Shown: positions 1-14,300, counted from the first letter of the stretch. The stretch: 64,000 nt of DNA from Yamagishiella unicocca (GCA_003116995.1 BDSL01000032.1:62001-126000); one strand, 5' to 3'. Notes: a model not told the origin generated them from the sequence alone. Numbers and translations: made by a program.

Positions 1-444
1 AGGGCGTTGGCGCGCGGCTGGCGGTAATGTGAGCTGCAGCTATCCGGCGTGATGCGGGCGGCCACTTGGGTCTCGTGAACTGGGTGTGGATCGGCACGCT
101 TGGGCAAACCAAGTCAGCGGCGTCAGGACGCTTGCGTCGTTGGCCGTGTAGCTCGTCTCGACTCCGAGGTACACGACTGGACTGGTACCTGCCTTCCAGG
201 TGTTGGCAGGTGCCCGCCGCCGGCGGGCGCCGTTCATGACCTCCCCAGGCGCTAGGCTGCCAGGTCTGGGACTGGGAGCACTACGCCACCCCCGCGCTCC
301 CTTGTTGGGCACACTGCGCCACGCCGGCTCTCCCTCATTGGGCATCTTGTGCCCCCCGTTTCGCATTTGAACCATCCTAAGCGCGCCGGCAGGTGGTGAC
401 GCCCCAGTCTGATTCCCGCAAAACCCTGACCCTCGCGCCGCCAG

Positions 445-1375
445 GTGACGGTCAACCTGATGCGCAAGGAGGAGCCATACAACGAGGCGGAGAAGCCAAA
501 GCAGTGAGTGTGATGGGGCAGCGTGGCGTTGATGATGCCCCCTGGTGTTGCTGCAGGCCACCCACGGACCGCAACGTGCTTGTTGCCTGGAAGTATTGGC
601 AAACGCCTTGGGTGTGAACACCATTTTCCCTCTTAATCCACCCGCCCCTCTGCCGTCCAACCCACATGCTCCTCTGCGCCGGTTCTCAAATACCCATTAA
701 CGCCCACCTTCAATTCCGTTTCCCTCGCGGCTCGCTCCTGCCCGGCCGGGCAGGTTCTTCACAGGCACCGGCCGGACGTTGGGCGGCGGTTCGGCTGGCG
801 CGTCCACGAGCGCGGCGGCCGCGGCCGCGGACAACACGCTCGCCGGCGACTGGCAGGGAGTGGACGAGTCCAAGCCGACCACCTCGTTGCAGCTGCGCCT
901 GCCTGACGGGTCGCGCATGGTCGCCCGCTTCAACCACACCCACACCGTGCGCGACATCCGCCGCTTCGTCCGCGCGTCGCGGCCGGACATTACGGTGCGT
1001 GCATGTGGGAGTGAGTGTGGTAGGGTTGAGGTGCCCGGGGGACGCGTGCTGTCGGTTAGTGGGTGGGTAGAGCACGGCTTGGGCGGGCGGGAGGTGTCGC
1101 GGATGTAGGGGCCGGGGGAGCACGCGGCATGGCGTGCGGACTGGCGGACTGGCCGTCCACGCACGAGGGGAACTGCGGGACGTGCCGCCTCTAGGGGGTG
1201 GGTGTATTTGGTGATTGATCTATGACGGTCTCTAACCGTCATGTTGCCATTCGGTGTTTTTTTGCAGGCGACCTACCAGCTGATGACCGCGTTCCCTAAT
1301 AAAGTCGTGGAGGGAGAGGACCAGACGCTGGAGGCGGCAGGGCTAGTCAACGCTGTTATCATACTGAAGCAGTAG
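445..1375 (+). CDS. p47-type UBX/SEP cofactor of Cdc48, 3' part
   Basis: Three exons are supported: 445-503, 754-994 and 1268-1375 (stop TAG). The first reads VTVNLMRKEEPYNEAEKPK and looks like the end of a SEP domain. The second opens with FFTGTGRTLGG, an SHP-type motif (F-x-G-x-G-x-x-L) that in this family contacts the N domain of Cdc48/p97. It then enters a UBX domain (PTTSLQLRLPDGSRMVARFN). The third completes UBX with MTAFPNK, the FPN loop of p47-type proteins, and ends VNAVIILKQ. Codon phases agree across both introns (2, then 0). The family delivers substrates to the Cdc48 ATPase in the cytosol or at the ER/Golgi. The N-terminal half (UBA and most of SEP) lies outside or in exons I could not place; bases 1-23, followed by gtaatg, might be the end of one. 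Family assignment is firm; the model is partial. Confidence 0.87.
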
Positions 1376-2373
1376 CGGTTTGGCGGGTAGTTGCACGCGG
1401 GGGCTCGGTTTGCCTAGTTTGACTGTCTGATGCTGAGGCCGGAACGTACGTATGCAGGGGGATGTAAGGGCAGGCAGTCGATGTTATAGCGTCCTGAGTG
1501 TGTGTTGGGTGCTGATATCCAAGGGTAGCCCACGCTGGCGTCATCCTGTACACGTCGGTATGATCGGGCTTGTACGGGGATGTGGTGAACGTGGGTGTGG
1601 GTTCAGGATTCGGTAGGGCATGATGTCACTGCGCGATGTCCACGCGTACAATTTCGGTGACGCATGTATAATATGTCGTATCACTTTGTACCTGAAGCCT
1701 TTACCTCGCATTATCAGTCTGGCAAAAATGCACCGGAAGGCACCAGCACGCAGCTGCGGGAACAGGGTTTTAGGGTCGGATCAATTCTGGGACGTACGAG
1801 ATTTTTTGTGGATTGGAATGCTTAGCAATTATTATTAATAATGAAGCCTCAATGAGGCGTCGCCAGCGATTTACCGCACAAAAATTAGGTAATAAGTTCT
1901 GATGTCTGTCTCACCTTCTAGGCCTTGGCCGGCTGTCATTTCCTGACCCACTGGGTTGTGCTCACATTTGGAATCCGTGTTGCATTACCGGACAGGAAGT
2001 GAGCATTGACACGAGCTGCGAACCCGTGTCGTCTTGGTACGACGTTGCAAACCCCACACTGCCGTATATCCACTTTAGGGACTGCATGAAAATGTCAACG
2101 GGACTGAATCTTGCGGCTCCTGAAGAATCTGCGCGCCATAGGGAATGAAGGGCGCTTAAGCTTTGCGCGCCGCACGCACTCGCGCTGTCATACTAGTGCC
2201 ATGGTACGCTTGCCAGTTGAAACTGCAATGTTACTAGCCCATACTTAATCCAAACGAAAGTAATAGCAGACAACTACCTTACATGCTATAGTTGACGTGC
2301 AGCCCGACGGAGCGTTTAGTTCGGCTCACAGCCGTGTGACAGCCAAGTATCCTGGACAGGTTCTTTTTTAACT
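1376..2373. other. Intergenic: 3' UTR of UBX gene and upstream region of antiporter
   Basis: About 1 kb without a supportable coding exon. It is richer in A+T than the flanking exons. It must hold the UBX 3' UTR and the promoter and 5' UTR of the antiporter. I see no convincing TATA box close to the antiporter ATG at 2374. Confidence 0.5.
1463..1467 (+). terminator. TGTAA polyadenylation signal of the p47-like gene
   Basis: TGTAA occurs 88 bp after the stop codon of the UBX gene. This pentamer is the usual poly(A) signal in Chlamydomonas and Volvox. Cleavage would be expected 10-20 bp later. The short 3' UTR is inferred. Confidence 0.5.
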
Positions 2374-5300
2374 ATGGACCTCCTTACGCTTGGTGCAAAT
2401 GCGCTGCGGACCCTGCTCAACGGCGGGGCACCATCGGCGGGTTCCACTTATTGTTTGGACAAGGACGTCTCTTATGAGCACCGCGTGGACAATCATGAAG
2501 GGTGGTGAGCAAACGGATCAACCATGCGAATCGAATTACATGTTACAAAAAAGATACGTGTTGCCGGCCGTCGTGGCATGCGAAGATTATTCGTTTGGCC
2601 ACAAACTGGCATAAAGCACATGGAACGCACTAACATGTGATCTTATTGCATCGCGTGTCCTATACCTGACACCATAGCACCTTCCCATCGAAGCAAATCC
2701 GCTCCCCTGCCCCAAACCCTCCGTAGCCCCGTTCAGCGACCGCACCGCCGGCCTTGCTGATTGCCGCACCTCCCGGTTGCATCGCACGTATACAGGAACT
2801 GGTGCTTGGTACCAAATGGTGGCTACGATGCTGTGTTCTTCGCGGCCACGGCCATTGCTGTCATGTGCCTGGCCTCCCCCCGATGGGATGCGCTCGTTGT
2901 GCTGTTCTTTGGCGGTGTCTACTTCACTTTCGCGTACTACTGGAACTTGGAACACGTCAGCAATGCCGTGATGCTGTGGCTGGGCATGCGCCCAGCAGAC
3001 ATCTTCGTCTACGTCTTCCTGCCGCCCTTCCTCTTAGATCTGTCAGTGCGGATTGACTTCTTCATGCTAAAAAAGGTGCGCATGAAAACCACGGATACCG
3101 GGGAAGGAACGGGCGGCCGGCATGCAGGGCAGTTGCAGCCACGTGGGGGCACGGACTGTACGGCAGCATGCCAGCGCCGGGTCGAGGAGCGGTGGGGGCG
3201 CATGTCTTCCCACATGGGGCTGTGCTGGGTTGAACCTCTGGGCAGCGCAAGCCGGATGCTGATGTGGGTCGGGACTCGGGAGGCGTGCGTGCACAGGTTT
3301 TGGTCCTTGCTGTTCACATACTTGCAGCGCGGCTAGAAGGAGGGGCAGCAACGCGAAGCCATAGTAACGGGGAAACCGACAGCGCAACCAACCTGCGCGG
3401 CGCGCCTTCCCAGCCTCACGCGTTCTCCCCGTCAGCGCACTCGTCATACACCGTTGCCAGACTCGCCTGAGCCCGCCACACTAGTCAGCAAACCCAGCCA
3501 CGGCTCCTCCCGCTCTGCCCACTCTTGCGCCCGCTCCGAACGGCCCTCAGGTCGCGTTCAACATCGCCTTCATGGCCTTTGTAATGGTGGCCGCATCAGC
3601 CCTCATCCTCATTCCGTTCATGCTGTACGCACTGGACCTAAAATCCTCCGGCTGGACCGCAGCGTACGTGGCGCTGTTCGGCTCCATGATCGCGTCCACA
3701 GACGCTGCGTCTGTGTCGGCGGTGCTGCGGAGCGGTAGGCAGGGTCTGGCGGGAGAGGGAACGGAGGGGGTAGAGTGGTCGCGAGGAAGGGTGTACGGGT
3801 GGCGGCGTGTACGAGCGCCTCGTGGGCGCCGCCCACGCGAAGGTTGTGGGGGGTCTCAGCTGACACGGCGACGACCGACAGGCAGCCAAAGGTGGCACGC
3901 TGGCGACCCCGCGCATGCGGCCCTTCAGCTATCCAGCATGGACCGGTACACGGGGGGCCCCGTCGGGAGCAGGGCTGCCGTACTGCCAGGCAACAAGCCG
4001 CCGTGGAGTGGGCGGGGAGCGTACGTGGCGACAGGCTCCAGCGGCCGTCGTCCGGGGATGTTGGGGTGTATAAATCCTAGGGAAACGCTCCAACTAACTT
4101 AACTAGGTTATGCTACAACCTACATCACCAAAGTAGATGGACCTACATTTTGTATTATGGTATGGGAAACAATCTACGCTTTGGTCTCCAGCGGGCTGCT
4201 CAGGGCAGAGAAGCTGGAGCCCGGTTATTTTGATGCCCGTAACTGATCGCAACTGATCGCAACTCGACATGTTATGTCACCACGACGGCCGTGGGCGAGG
4301 GAAGGTCGATAGCTGTAGTAGCATCTTCTGTGTGGGCCGCTTGGGTGCAGGCACCTGCGAATCCACCCTCGCCCACCGGGTGCATCTCCTTCCTCGCTCC
4401 TTCCTGATGGTCGCGAGTAATGTTCCACGGTGCGGCGCAACCAGCCATTTCCTCATAGCTCAGGGCTTCCGCCAGGGGCCCAAGCCAAAGCGCGCACGTG
4501 CCCGCTTCCCCTGATCCCCTCCCTATGCCCCTGCCAGGCGGCGGTCCGGAAATCCTGTCCGTGCTACTTGAGGGCGAGTCTCTCTTCAACGACGCCTCCT
4601 CGCTTACCCTGTTTGAGATCTTCAAGGAGGTAGTTACGAAGGACGAGAAGACCACGCTGGCGCACGACCTGAAGGGCATCGTGGTGATGACCGTGTGGTC
4701 CGCATTCACCGGCATCTGCATCGGCCTGGCCATGGGCATCTTCACTAGGTGAGGGGGTGAAGGAAGGGAGGGTGACCGGAGGATGCGAGAGGGAGTCGCA
4801 GGCGGGCGGAATCGCGGGAGGGGCACTGTTGGCAGGGCGAGGGTACCGGTAGACCGGTAGCAGGCTGGTTGGCAGGGCGAGGGTACAAGCAGGCTGGTTG
4901 GCAGGGCGAGGGTACAAGCAGGCTGGTTGGCAGGACGAGGGTACAAGCAGGCTGGTTGGCAGGACGAGGGTACAAGCAGGCTGGTTGGCAGGGCGAGGGT
5001 GCCGGTAAACGGGAGCGACACGTCGGGTTGACTAGGTGTCCCTGGCAGCACCAGGTGTCCCTTGCATCTCGATCGCACTATTGCTTTCGCCCCCTCCAGC
5101 CGCTGCCAAGCCTCTCCTGCCCCCTTGTCGCTGGTGCGCAGGTGGATCTATGCCTGGCTGCAGCACCGGAACATGGAGGCAACGGCGGAGGTGGCGTGGT
5201 CGGTGGGAGGCGCCTATCTGAGCTTCTACATCACGCAGGTGTGCACAAACACGTGGCGGGGCCGGGGGCCGGGGGCGGGGGCCGGGCGAGGTTCATGGCA

Positions 5301-8300
5301 GGGAGGCGGTACCCGAAACTGCGTCGCAGCCGCACCCCCTGCAGCGATGGCGTGAATTGCCTTTGCCGGGTGTTTGCTGGGGCGGTCAGTTGGGTCATTG
5401 GCTGGCCCCCCTTCCCTCGGGCTCAATACGTCTGTCCTAAACGGTTTTTTCTGGCATCCACGGGTCTTCCTCGAGACCCCCCGGGCCTTACCTTAGGCGC
5501 AGCCCGCGCGCGCCCACGCGGGTCGCGGCAACATGCTCGCTACACGCCGCGATGCCGTAGAACGAACTCCCCTTACTTTGACAAGTGACTCCTCCTTCCT
5601 TCGCATGCCCCCCACCCCTTGGGTCCCCGCTCGGGCAGGTCTGGTGCAAGGGCTCCGGCTGTATCGGCTCAGTGGCATTCGGCTTGTACGGCAGTGCCAC
5701 GCTGCTGTGGGGCATGAGCACCAAGGCCCGCCTGACGGGCATCTTTGCACAGTTTTGGTCCGTCATGACCTTTATAATCAACGGCCTCATCTTCTTCTAT
5801 GTGGGGGCCAGCTCCGTCAACTTCACCATCCGGTAGGAGCGTCCAACCACAGCCCAACCCCGCCTGGGAAAAGCCGACTGCTGCCTTTGCAGCGCAGCAC
5901 CGTGAACCGTCCTTGGCGCTGCCCCCCGAGCTAACTGCGCCATGGCAACCCCCCCCCTTCCGCGCGCCTGTAGGTCTGCGCAATCCCTCTACTCCGATTC
6001 GGGCGGCATACAGCTCGTTAAGATCCTGCTGTACAAGCTGCCCCTCATCTACCTGGCTTCCTTCGCCCTGCGCTTCATCCTCATCTTCAGCAGGTAGGCC
6101 TGGGTCAGGACACAGAAATGGGGGACGCGTTTCTCTAGTTTCAGGGTTATGGGGCGTTGGCACGGCTTCCCTGCAAATGATCATTTCGTTACCAGCCCGT
6201 ATAGTTCTCATCCCCCCCCCCGGATTCTCTTATCAAACCTCCCCCCGTTCCCCGCTGCTCCGCTGCCCCCCCCCTCGCAGCTTCAAGTTGTTCCAGGCCC
6301 TGCGCCTGAGCGAGGGTCTGCCCATCCAGGAGGTGATCTTCGTGACGGTGGGCGGCCTGCGCGGCAGCCTGTCGCTGGTGCTGGCGCAGTCTGCCGCCAC
6401 CATGGCGTCCAGCCACCCGGAAGCCCGCGAGGAGGAGCGGCGGGTCAAAGCGGAGATCGCCATCTACACGGCAGGATACGGTGGGTCGCGGAGCGCAGGT
6501 GATGGTGGGCGGGGTGCGGCATGCCAGCTGCGCCTCTGTCCTCCATCCGTGCCCCAGTCACACCGTACAATGGGCCACGTCTGCGGACGGCCACTCCTTT
6601 GTTCCGGCCCCGTCCCCCCTGGCTGGCTGCTTCGTGTTCGCCCCTCGTGACTTGGATTGTTTCATAAAGGCCAGCGCGCAGCTGCGGCCCCTGGGCCCTG
6701 GTCCTGCTGCGCCCTGAATCCTGCACCTGCCCCCCGCCCCCGCCGCCTCCGCTTGCAGTGGTGATGACGCTGCTGATCAACGCGCCGCTGTGTGGGCCGC
6801 TGCTTACGCTGCTGGGCCTCGACCGAGTGCGGGAGGAGCAGCTAGCGATGCGTGGAGAGGTGAGCGTGCGTCGGCTGGCGCGTCTCGCTGAGCACTTGCC
6901 CCTACCCCGTGTGCTTCAGCCTGACATGGGTTTGCAAGGGCCCGATCCCCCGATGCCTGAAGCCGGCGCTGCAATGCAGAGCGGCGCAGCAGGGGACCAT
7001 CCTCCCACGCCACTGGTCTCCTTTGTGTCCGTCCATCGGTCTGCCCTCCACCCCAACTGTCACGCTGCCCCCTCTGCGCACTCGCGATGCGCTATCCGAC
7101 CACCCACCCACCCGCTCCACCAGTCCGCCAAGACATGATGATCCCCGTCACAACCCACACCGCTCCATCGTACCCTCCGCACGCACCGCGCGCTCAAACA
7201 GGTGAAAAACCTCTTCCGGAAGTTCACCGCGACTGCCATCGAGGACCTGGCCGCGGGGCAGGACGAGGACGAGCTGCTGCAGGGCCTGGACTGGGCCATG
7301 CTCCGCGAGAACACCAACTTCGACAAGCAGCTGGACAAGGAGCTGCCAGGTGGGCGCCCTTGAGAGGATGGCGATGGGGGCGGACAGGAAACCCGTGGGT
7401 ACAACTCAGGCAAAAATACGATACGACTCGGAAAGGATCCTGTTTGGGGGGAGGACAGACGGATGCAGCCTGTGAGGTAGCGTGCACGGCGGCCACCACG
7501 GATTGTTGCTTCTCCTTATACCACACACACCCCAACACCCACCCACACCCCTCAGAGACGCAACCCAGCGTGCGCTGGTTCCGGGACAGCTGCGCCTCTT
7601 ACTGGCACTTCGTCACTGCGCCGGTGCGCCTCTGGCACTTCTTCTTCGACGGCTTTTGGAGCGGCAGCAAGTCGGACGCGCTGGACCTGGACCCGGCTGA
7701 GGTGAAGGCGGAGGCGCTCCACCGCCAGAAGCAACACGCGGAGCTCAAGCGCGCCACCAACGTGAGTTTGGGGCTTGGTCATGGGGGATAGGACTACGGA
7801 TAGGGCTGGGGCATGAGGAGGCAGGTCAGGGTGGAAGGGGGGGGGCAATGGGTTAGAGCCGCTGGGGTGGGCTGTGGTGGGGCTGAGGATGGCGGCAGGG
7901 CGTAGTGGGTAGCAGCGATGGCAAATGGGTGCGAATCGGGTGGGGTTGGGGCGCCTCGTTGACGGCACAACTTACGTGAAGCACAGGCAGGTCTTTTAGC
8001 CCTCACATGCCTTGCGAGGATTCCAGCGACTGCATTTGCGAGGATTCCAGCGATCCGCTGACCACCTCGGTCCGCTCTCCCCCGCGTCCCCGTCTGTACG
8101 GCACCACCAATCCACACGCCACCACTACCACCACCACTACCACCACCACTACCATCACCATCACCATCACCATCACCATCACCATCACCATCACCATCAC
8201 CATCACCATCACCATCACCATCACCATCACCATCACCATCACCATCACCATCACCATCACCATCACCATCACCATCACCATCACCATCACCATCACCATC

Positions 8301-11300
8301 ACCATCACCATCACCATCACCATCACCATCACCATCACCATCACCATCACCATCACCATCACCATCACCATCACCATCACCATCACCATCACCATCACCA
8401 TCACCATCACCATCACCATCACCATCACCATCACCATCACATCACCATCACCATCACCATCACCATCACCATCACCATCACCATCACCATCACCATCACC
8501 ATCACCATCACCATCACCATCACCATCACCATCACCATCACCATCACCATCACCATCACCATCACCATCACCATCACCATCACCATCACCATCACCATCA
8601 CCATCACCATCACCATCACCATCACCATCACCATCACCATCACCATCACCATCACCATCACCATCACCATCACCATCACCATCACCATCACCACCACCAC
8701 CACCACCACCATCACCATCACCATCACCATCACCATCACCATCACCATCACCATCACCATCACCATCACCATCACCATCACCACCACCACCACCACCTCC
8801 ACCTCCACCTCTCCGTCCTCCCACCTGCCGCGCCGCAGCTGAACCTCCGCGACCTCAACCGCACCGAGTCTCGCGCTCCGGGGAGCTCGGCCGCCATTTC
8901 CAACGGCACCACCAGCTCCGCCGGCAGCCGCATCCCCACCGCTCTCATCATCCGGGACCACGTGCTGAACCCCACTGTCTCCAGCGCCGCCGGCCGCAGC
9001 CACGCCGCAGGCCCCACCTCCGCCGCCGCCAACAGCGGCAGCCGCCGGCCCCCCCCGGTGGTTGCCTCGACCTCCCTGCGCCGCAGCAACTCCCGTCGCG
9101 TGTCTTCAATGATCGTCAGCGGAGGTAGCGTCGGCACGGCGGCGGGCAGGGGCCCCACCGCCGCCAACGGCTTCAACAGCGACCTGGACAAATCGTCCCA
9201 CGGCCGCGGCTTTTTGCGCAGCAGCAGCCGGTTCGCGGAGGGAGCCGTTGCGGGGCCCGCTACTCGCCCGCTGGCGCAGCGGTCGCAGCATCTGCCCACG
9301 GAGCCCTCCAGGCCAGTCAACGGCGGCGGCGACGGTGGCGGCGACGGCACGGATCCGCGCATCCAGGTGGTTCTGTCCCAGCGCGCCAACGCACCGCGTG
9401 ACGGCGGTGACGACGCCGGCGGGCTGTTGGACCCGGAGCTTGTGGTGCTGACGGAGATGCAGGCGAAGGCCGACAAAGCGCCGGGCGGCGGTGGCGGTGG
9501 TGGCGGCGACTCAGCTCCTCGTGCGGCCGGGCCGCAGGGCGCTGACGGCGCCGCTGAGGCCGCAGTGGGCGCCTCGGCGGCGTCGGCAGTGATGGGCAGT
9601 GGCCCCTCCCGCCTTGCGTCCAAGTACCACTCCACGGGATCTGGCGGCGACGCGATGATCGAGGCAGCTCTGCATGAAGCCCTGGCGGCGGAGGCGGCAA
9701 GCGAGGGGGAGCAGGACGCCACGAGGAGGTCGATTCCGTCGGGCCTCGGGGGTGCTCTGCCGCCCGGAGGCGCCCGGCAGCCGCCGTCCAGGGGCCCCGG
9801 GGGCAGCGGGCCCTCCAGCCCGGTGCTACGTGGGGCCGTGGCGAAGCCCAGCCCGCTGTCTCGGGGGGCGTCCGGCGGCAATATCGCAAACGGGAACCCC
9901 TCGACGTCGATGCCGCTGTCTCGCTTCGGCGCCTCGGCGTCACTGACGAAGATTGAGGACCCCACTCAGGTCGCCGAGCCGCCGTTGGCGCCGCCGCCGG
10001 CGGCGCCGCCGGCGGCGGCGGCCACTGGCGGCGGCTCGGTTTCGGAGCCCGAGCGGTCACTGTCGCGCTCAACGACGCCGGTGACACAAGAGCGGGGGCT
10101 GCTTCAGAGCCTGCTCGTCATCAAGCCAGGTGAGGATATCGACGACCAATCCTCTTAACCCCAAACCAACATATCTTCTCCGAAACCACCACCCCTCATG
10201 CTGTTCAAGGCGCCTTGGGCTCTTTAAAACCCCCCACCTCAAACGTGCAATGTACGACACACCACTTCACCTCCGCGTACCTATGCTCTGCCCACCCTCC
10301 TCCGATCCGCTGCCGTCCTCCTCCACTGCTCTCTCCCTCCGCTGCCCTCCCGGCTCACCGCCCTCCGCTGCCCTCCCGGCTCACCGCCCTCCGCTGCCCT
10401 CCCGGCTCACCGCCCTCCGCTGCCCTCCCGGCTCACCGCCCTCCGCTGCCCTCCCGGCTCACCGCCCTCCGCGCGCAGGTCCCAGCGGCCGCGCCGTTGG
10501 TATGGGAGGCGGCGGCCTTGCGCAGAGCTCCAGCATTCGGATGGTGCAGCGGCTGGGCGACGAGGGCGGCCGCGGTAGCGCGCTGGAGGCCCTCCGCACG
10601 GACACCGCCAGCACCGCGGGCTCTCGTGCTCTCGGCCGCGGCTCCGTGCGAGCTGCGGGCGCCACTATGCAGCAGATGGAGCTCGCGCGGCCGCCAGCAG
10701 GTCAGGCGGCGGCGTGTTGCCAGACAAACGACAAGATAACTGGGCTCATGTGTGTGTGTGCGTGTGTTTTATAAATGCTGAGCTGAGCCGCGAAGTATAC
10801 GTAGCGCGAGGAGACCGAGGAATCCGGAGTCAGTGCGGGGCGCCAATAGTTACCGAAAGAAGCCCAGACTGGGTCCACGAGAAGCCAGAAGTCCAATTAT
10901 GTAGCCGGCGGCCGCGCAGCGCTCCGATAGCCAGAAAGACGGTTGCGCCCCAACAACCGACGCCGCGCTGCTGCGGCGTAGGCGTGGTGCGAAGCACCTA
11001 CAACTACCTAGCCTATGTACCTATTTACCTATCCTAGTGCGCAAGGCAGAGGTGTGTGCGTGTGTGCGTGGTTGCGTGGTTGCGGGTGTGCGTGTGTGTG
11101 CGTGTGTGCGTCTGTTGGGGGCCGGAGCGAGGAGGGCGAGGGAAAAGGCGTGCGATAGGAACCGTGTGAGCTGGCAGAGGGGAAGTAGCGGCTGGAGGGA
11201 GAATCCACACACTCCGGCGTGGGGTGGAGAAGCCACGGCGCACCGCTCTCACGCCGCTACACATACCCCCCTCGCCCCACCCGCCCCCAACGCGCCCCCT

Positions 11301-14300
11301 CAAACACGTGTTAAAAACGGGTCTCACCCAAGGCTCTCGGGTCCTTTCCTCGTCCAATGCTTATCCAACACTCGTCCCTACCCTACCCCCCCCACACACA
11401 CAACGGGTCTTCCTCGACCCCCCCCCCCCGCAAGCAGTGGCTGAGTTCGAGGCGGGCTCCATCACGTCGGCCTGGGCGGCGCAGGACCAGCCGCTGGAGC
11501 CCGCCTCCGTGACGGCGCCGTCTTCCGGGGGGAGGCCGCTGGCCCGCGGAAGCAGCGTGGCTGCGGCGGCGGAGGACAGGGACAAGCTGCGCGCCGCGGT
11601 AGGCTCCTGCGGGGTGGTGAGGGTGGCGGAGGTGGGGGCAGCCAAGGTACTCAGCAGCGGCGGCGGAGCCGGGTGGTGAGGGTAGCGGAGGTGGGGGCGG
11701 CCAAGGTACTCGGCAGCGGGCGGACCTACGGGCGCTGCTAGGCTGCCGATGACTAGGGGGGCGGGTTCCGAACCTCGGCGCTGCGGGTTGAGGTGGGTGA
11801 GCCAGGAAAGCCATGCACAGGCAGGTGACGGCGCAGGAGAAGGAGGTAGGGGTTCGAGGGAAACCCGTGGATGTCCGAAAAGGAGGTAGGGGTGGGGTGG
11901 GGCTTCGGCTGCCAGCCCGCGCCCATTCCCAACGGCCCCGCTGCTGCCCCCGCCCCACGCGGTTTGTCGGGATTCGTGGATTCGTGGATTTCTTTTATAT
12001 CCCCAGTCCCCAAGTTCTCCAGCATGCGTCTCCAACCGTCTGTCCTAAACGGTTTTTCTTTACACGGGTTTTCCCTGCAACCCACTCCCTTCCGCCCCCT
12101 GCCGCTGCAGGACTGGGAGCCTCCGTCCGCCAGCCCCTTTGAGTTCACGGTGCCATCAGATGACGTCTTCTCCGCCAAGTCCGTCGCCGACCCCTTCCGC
12201 GCACCAGGCGCCTCCAGGAGCCAGGAAGAGGGCCGCGGCGGCCTGGGCCGTTCCTCCCTCCGCGGCCCCAGCAGCGGCGCTGAGGGAGGCGGCAGTCTGG
12301 CCCGCGCGTCCAACTACGCCCCGGGCGCAGACAGCCTGGGCCGTGTGTCGTTGCGCGCTGGGCCCACGGACAGCACCCTCGGCTTGGGCCGCGGGTCGGT
12401 TCTCGCGGGTGGCGCTGGGGACGGCTTGACGCGGACCTCCGTCTATGGCGCGGGGCCCGACGGAGGCAGCACCCTGGGCCGGTCGTCCGTCCGGCAGGGC
12501 GGCGGCGCCGGTGTCGGCGGACTCGGTCGCGCCTCCATGCGGCTGGGCCGCCAAGGAGGTGAGCTGCGGCACGCGTGCCAGGCCTCCAACCACCACCACC
12601 ACCACCACCACCACCACAACAACAACAACACGATCACAACCACCGCCACAACCATGACCATCCGCAGCGTCATCCGAAGCTTCATGCGTACGCGCCCCCC
12701 TCGAAGCTCTATTGTTGGATAGTACCTGGCCCGCGGCATCCCCTTCACACCTCCTCCCACACGCCTCCCTCCCCCCCCCCTTCCCCCCTTCCCGCACAAC
12801 CTGCGCAGGCCTGGCTGCCGCGTCCGCCCAGCTCGCCCGCATCTACGACGCCGACGGCACCTCCACAGCCGCTAGCGGCGCCGGCGGCGCCGACGGCCTG
12901 GCCGCTCGCGGGGGCCCCACGGCGCTTGAGCCGCCGCCGCGCGCCTCCATCGCCTTCGACACCCGCCCCCAGCTGGCGCCGCCCCTCGCGACCTCTTCCA
13001 GCCACATCTTGTCGCAGGTGAGCAGTGTCCAGCAGCGGGAAGCCGCCGCCGCCGCCGCCGCCGCCCAGCAGCAGCAGGTCAGCCCGCACCAGCAGTTCAG
13101 CCTGGGCTCTAACAGCAAGGGGGTGCTCATGTCGCTCATGCGCCGCTCCGTGGGCGCAGTCGGCACAGCCAACGGCGGCGGCGGCGGCGCCGGCGGCGGC
13201 TTCATCCGCGACGTGTCGGGGCGCGGCCAGGAGGGACTGGCGCGCCGCACTCGCTTCGCCGACGCCAACACCGCGACGGCGCTGGCCAGGGCTTCCGCGT
13301 CGGGGATGATGGCGCCGCAGACCAGCTTCGGTGCGCCGGGGTGGAGGGGTACCGGTAGGGGAACGGGGCGGGGTACCGGTAGGGGAACGGGGCGGGGTGC
13401 CGGTAGGGCCGTCTAGGGACGTAGGAACGGCTGGGCGGGTGCCAGTGGGCTGTCGTGTCGGCCCACCTACCAGCGGTGGCCTCCGAGGGGAGGCGCGAGG
13501 CTTGGCGGGCCTTGCGTGCGGTGCGGTATTTGGAGGGTGTTGTGGTGGCCCGAGTGCGTGTGTATGTGTTTGTGCGTGTGGTGGGGAGGGTCGTGTGTGT
13601 GGGGGGGGTGGGACTGGCATACAGACCGGTTGCACGACATAGGTATAATATGCGTCCCCCCCGGTGTAGGGGGCGGGTCAGCGGAGTTGAGGATCGTGGG
13701 GCCCCCCCCTGGGCTGGGGTGGCCCAGGGCATTAGGTGATCGCGCGGCGCTGCGAGAGATCCTGATGCGGTGTGCAGTGGCAGGGTGAGAAGGCAGGTCA
13801 AGGGAGGGTGCTTGCCATGACTTGAGCCTCCCGCGCTGTCCCTGTCCCTCACACAGACATGGAGGGCGGCAACAGCATGTGTACCCCATTGCTGGTGGAG
13901 TACCGGCTGCGGCTGCTGGCGGGGCTCAAGCAGTACTACCGACAGAAGCACGCGGCGGGAAGCCTGAGCCCGTCGTCATACAAGGTGAGGCCGCACGTGG
14001 ATGGGGGGAGTATCGGGGAATACCAGTCTCTAGTACGATGTACGGTTGAGGACCCAACGGGTGATGGTGTTGGTGGTGGTGATGGTGGTGGTGGTGGCGG
14101 TACACCAAGAACGGCTGCCCTTGCGGGTGGGCGGGGCTTGGTTGGGGGGAGGCCAAAGCGATGCGAGGGCTTGGGCAGCGACATAGCCTGGAAGGTATGC
14201 CACCCTGCGGCTGTGATCGTTTCAGCGGCCAGACTGGTGCCCTCCGCAGCTATAACCCTAAAGACGACTCTTGGCGTGTTGCCGGTGGACTCCATGGAGA

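Noticed and set aside
1..444. Additional upstream exons of the UBX gene
   Set aside because: Bases 1-23 (RALARGW reading) could be an exon end, but no intermediate exon with fitting phase could be found before 445.
8003..9128. Very long open frames reading poly-His, Ile-Thr or Gly-Asp through the satellite
   Set aside because: They arise because CCATCA has no stop in several frames. The array lies between two antiporter exons that join in phase without it.
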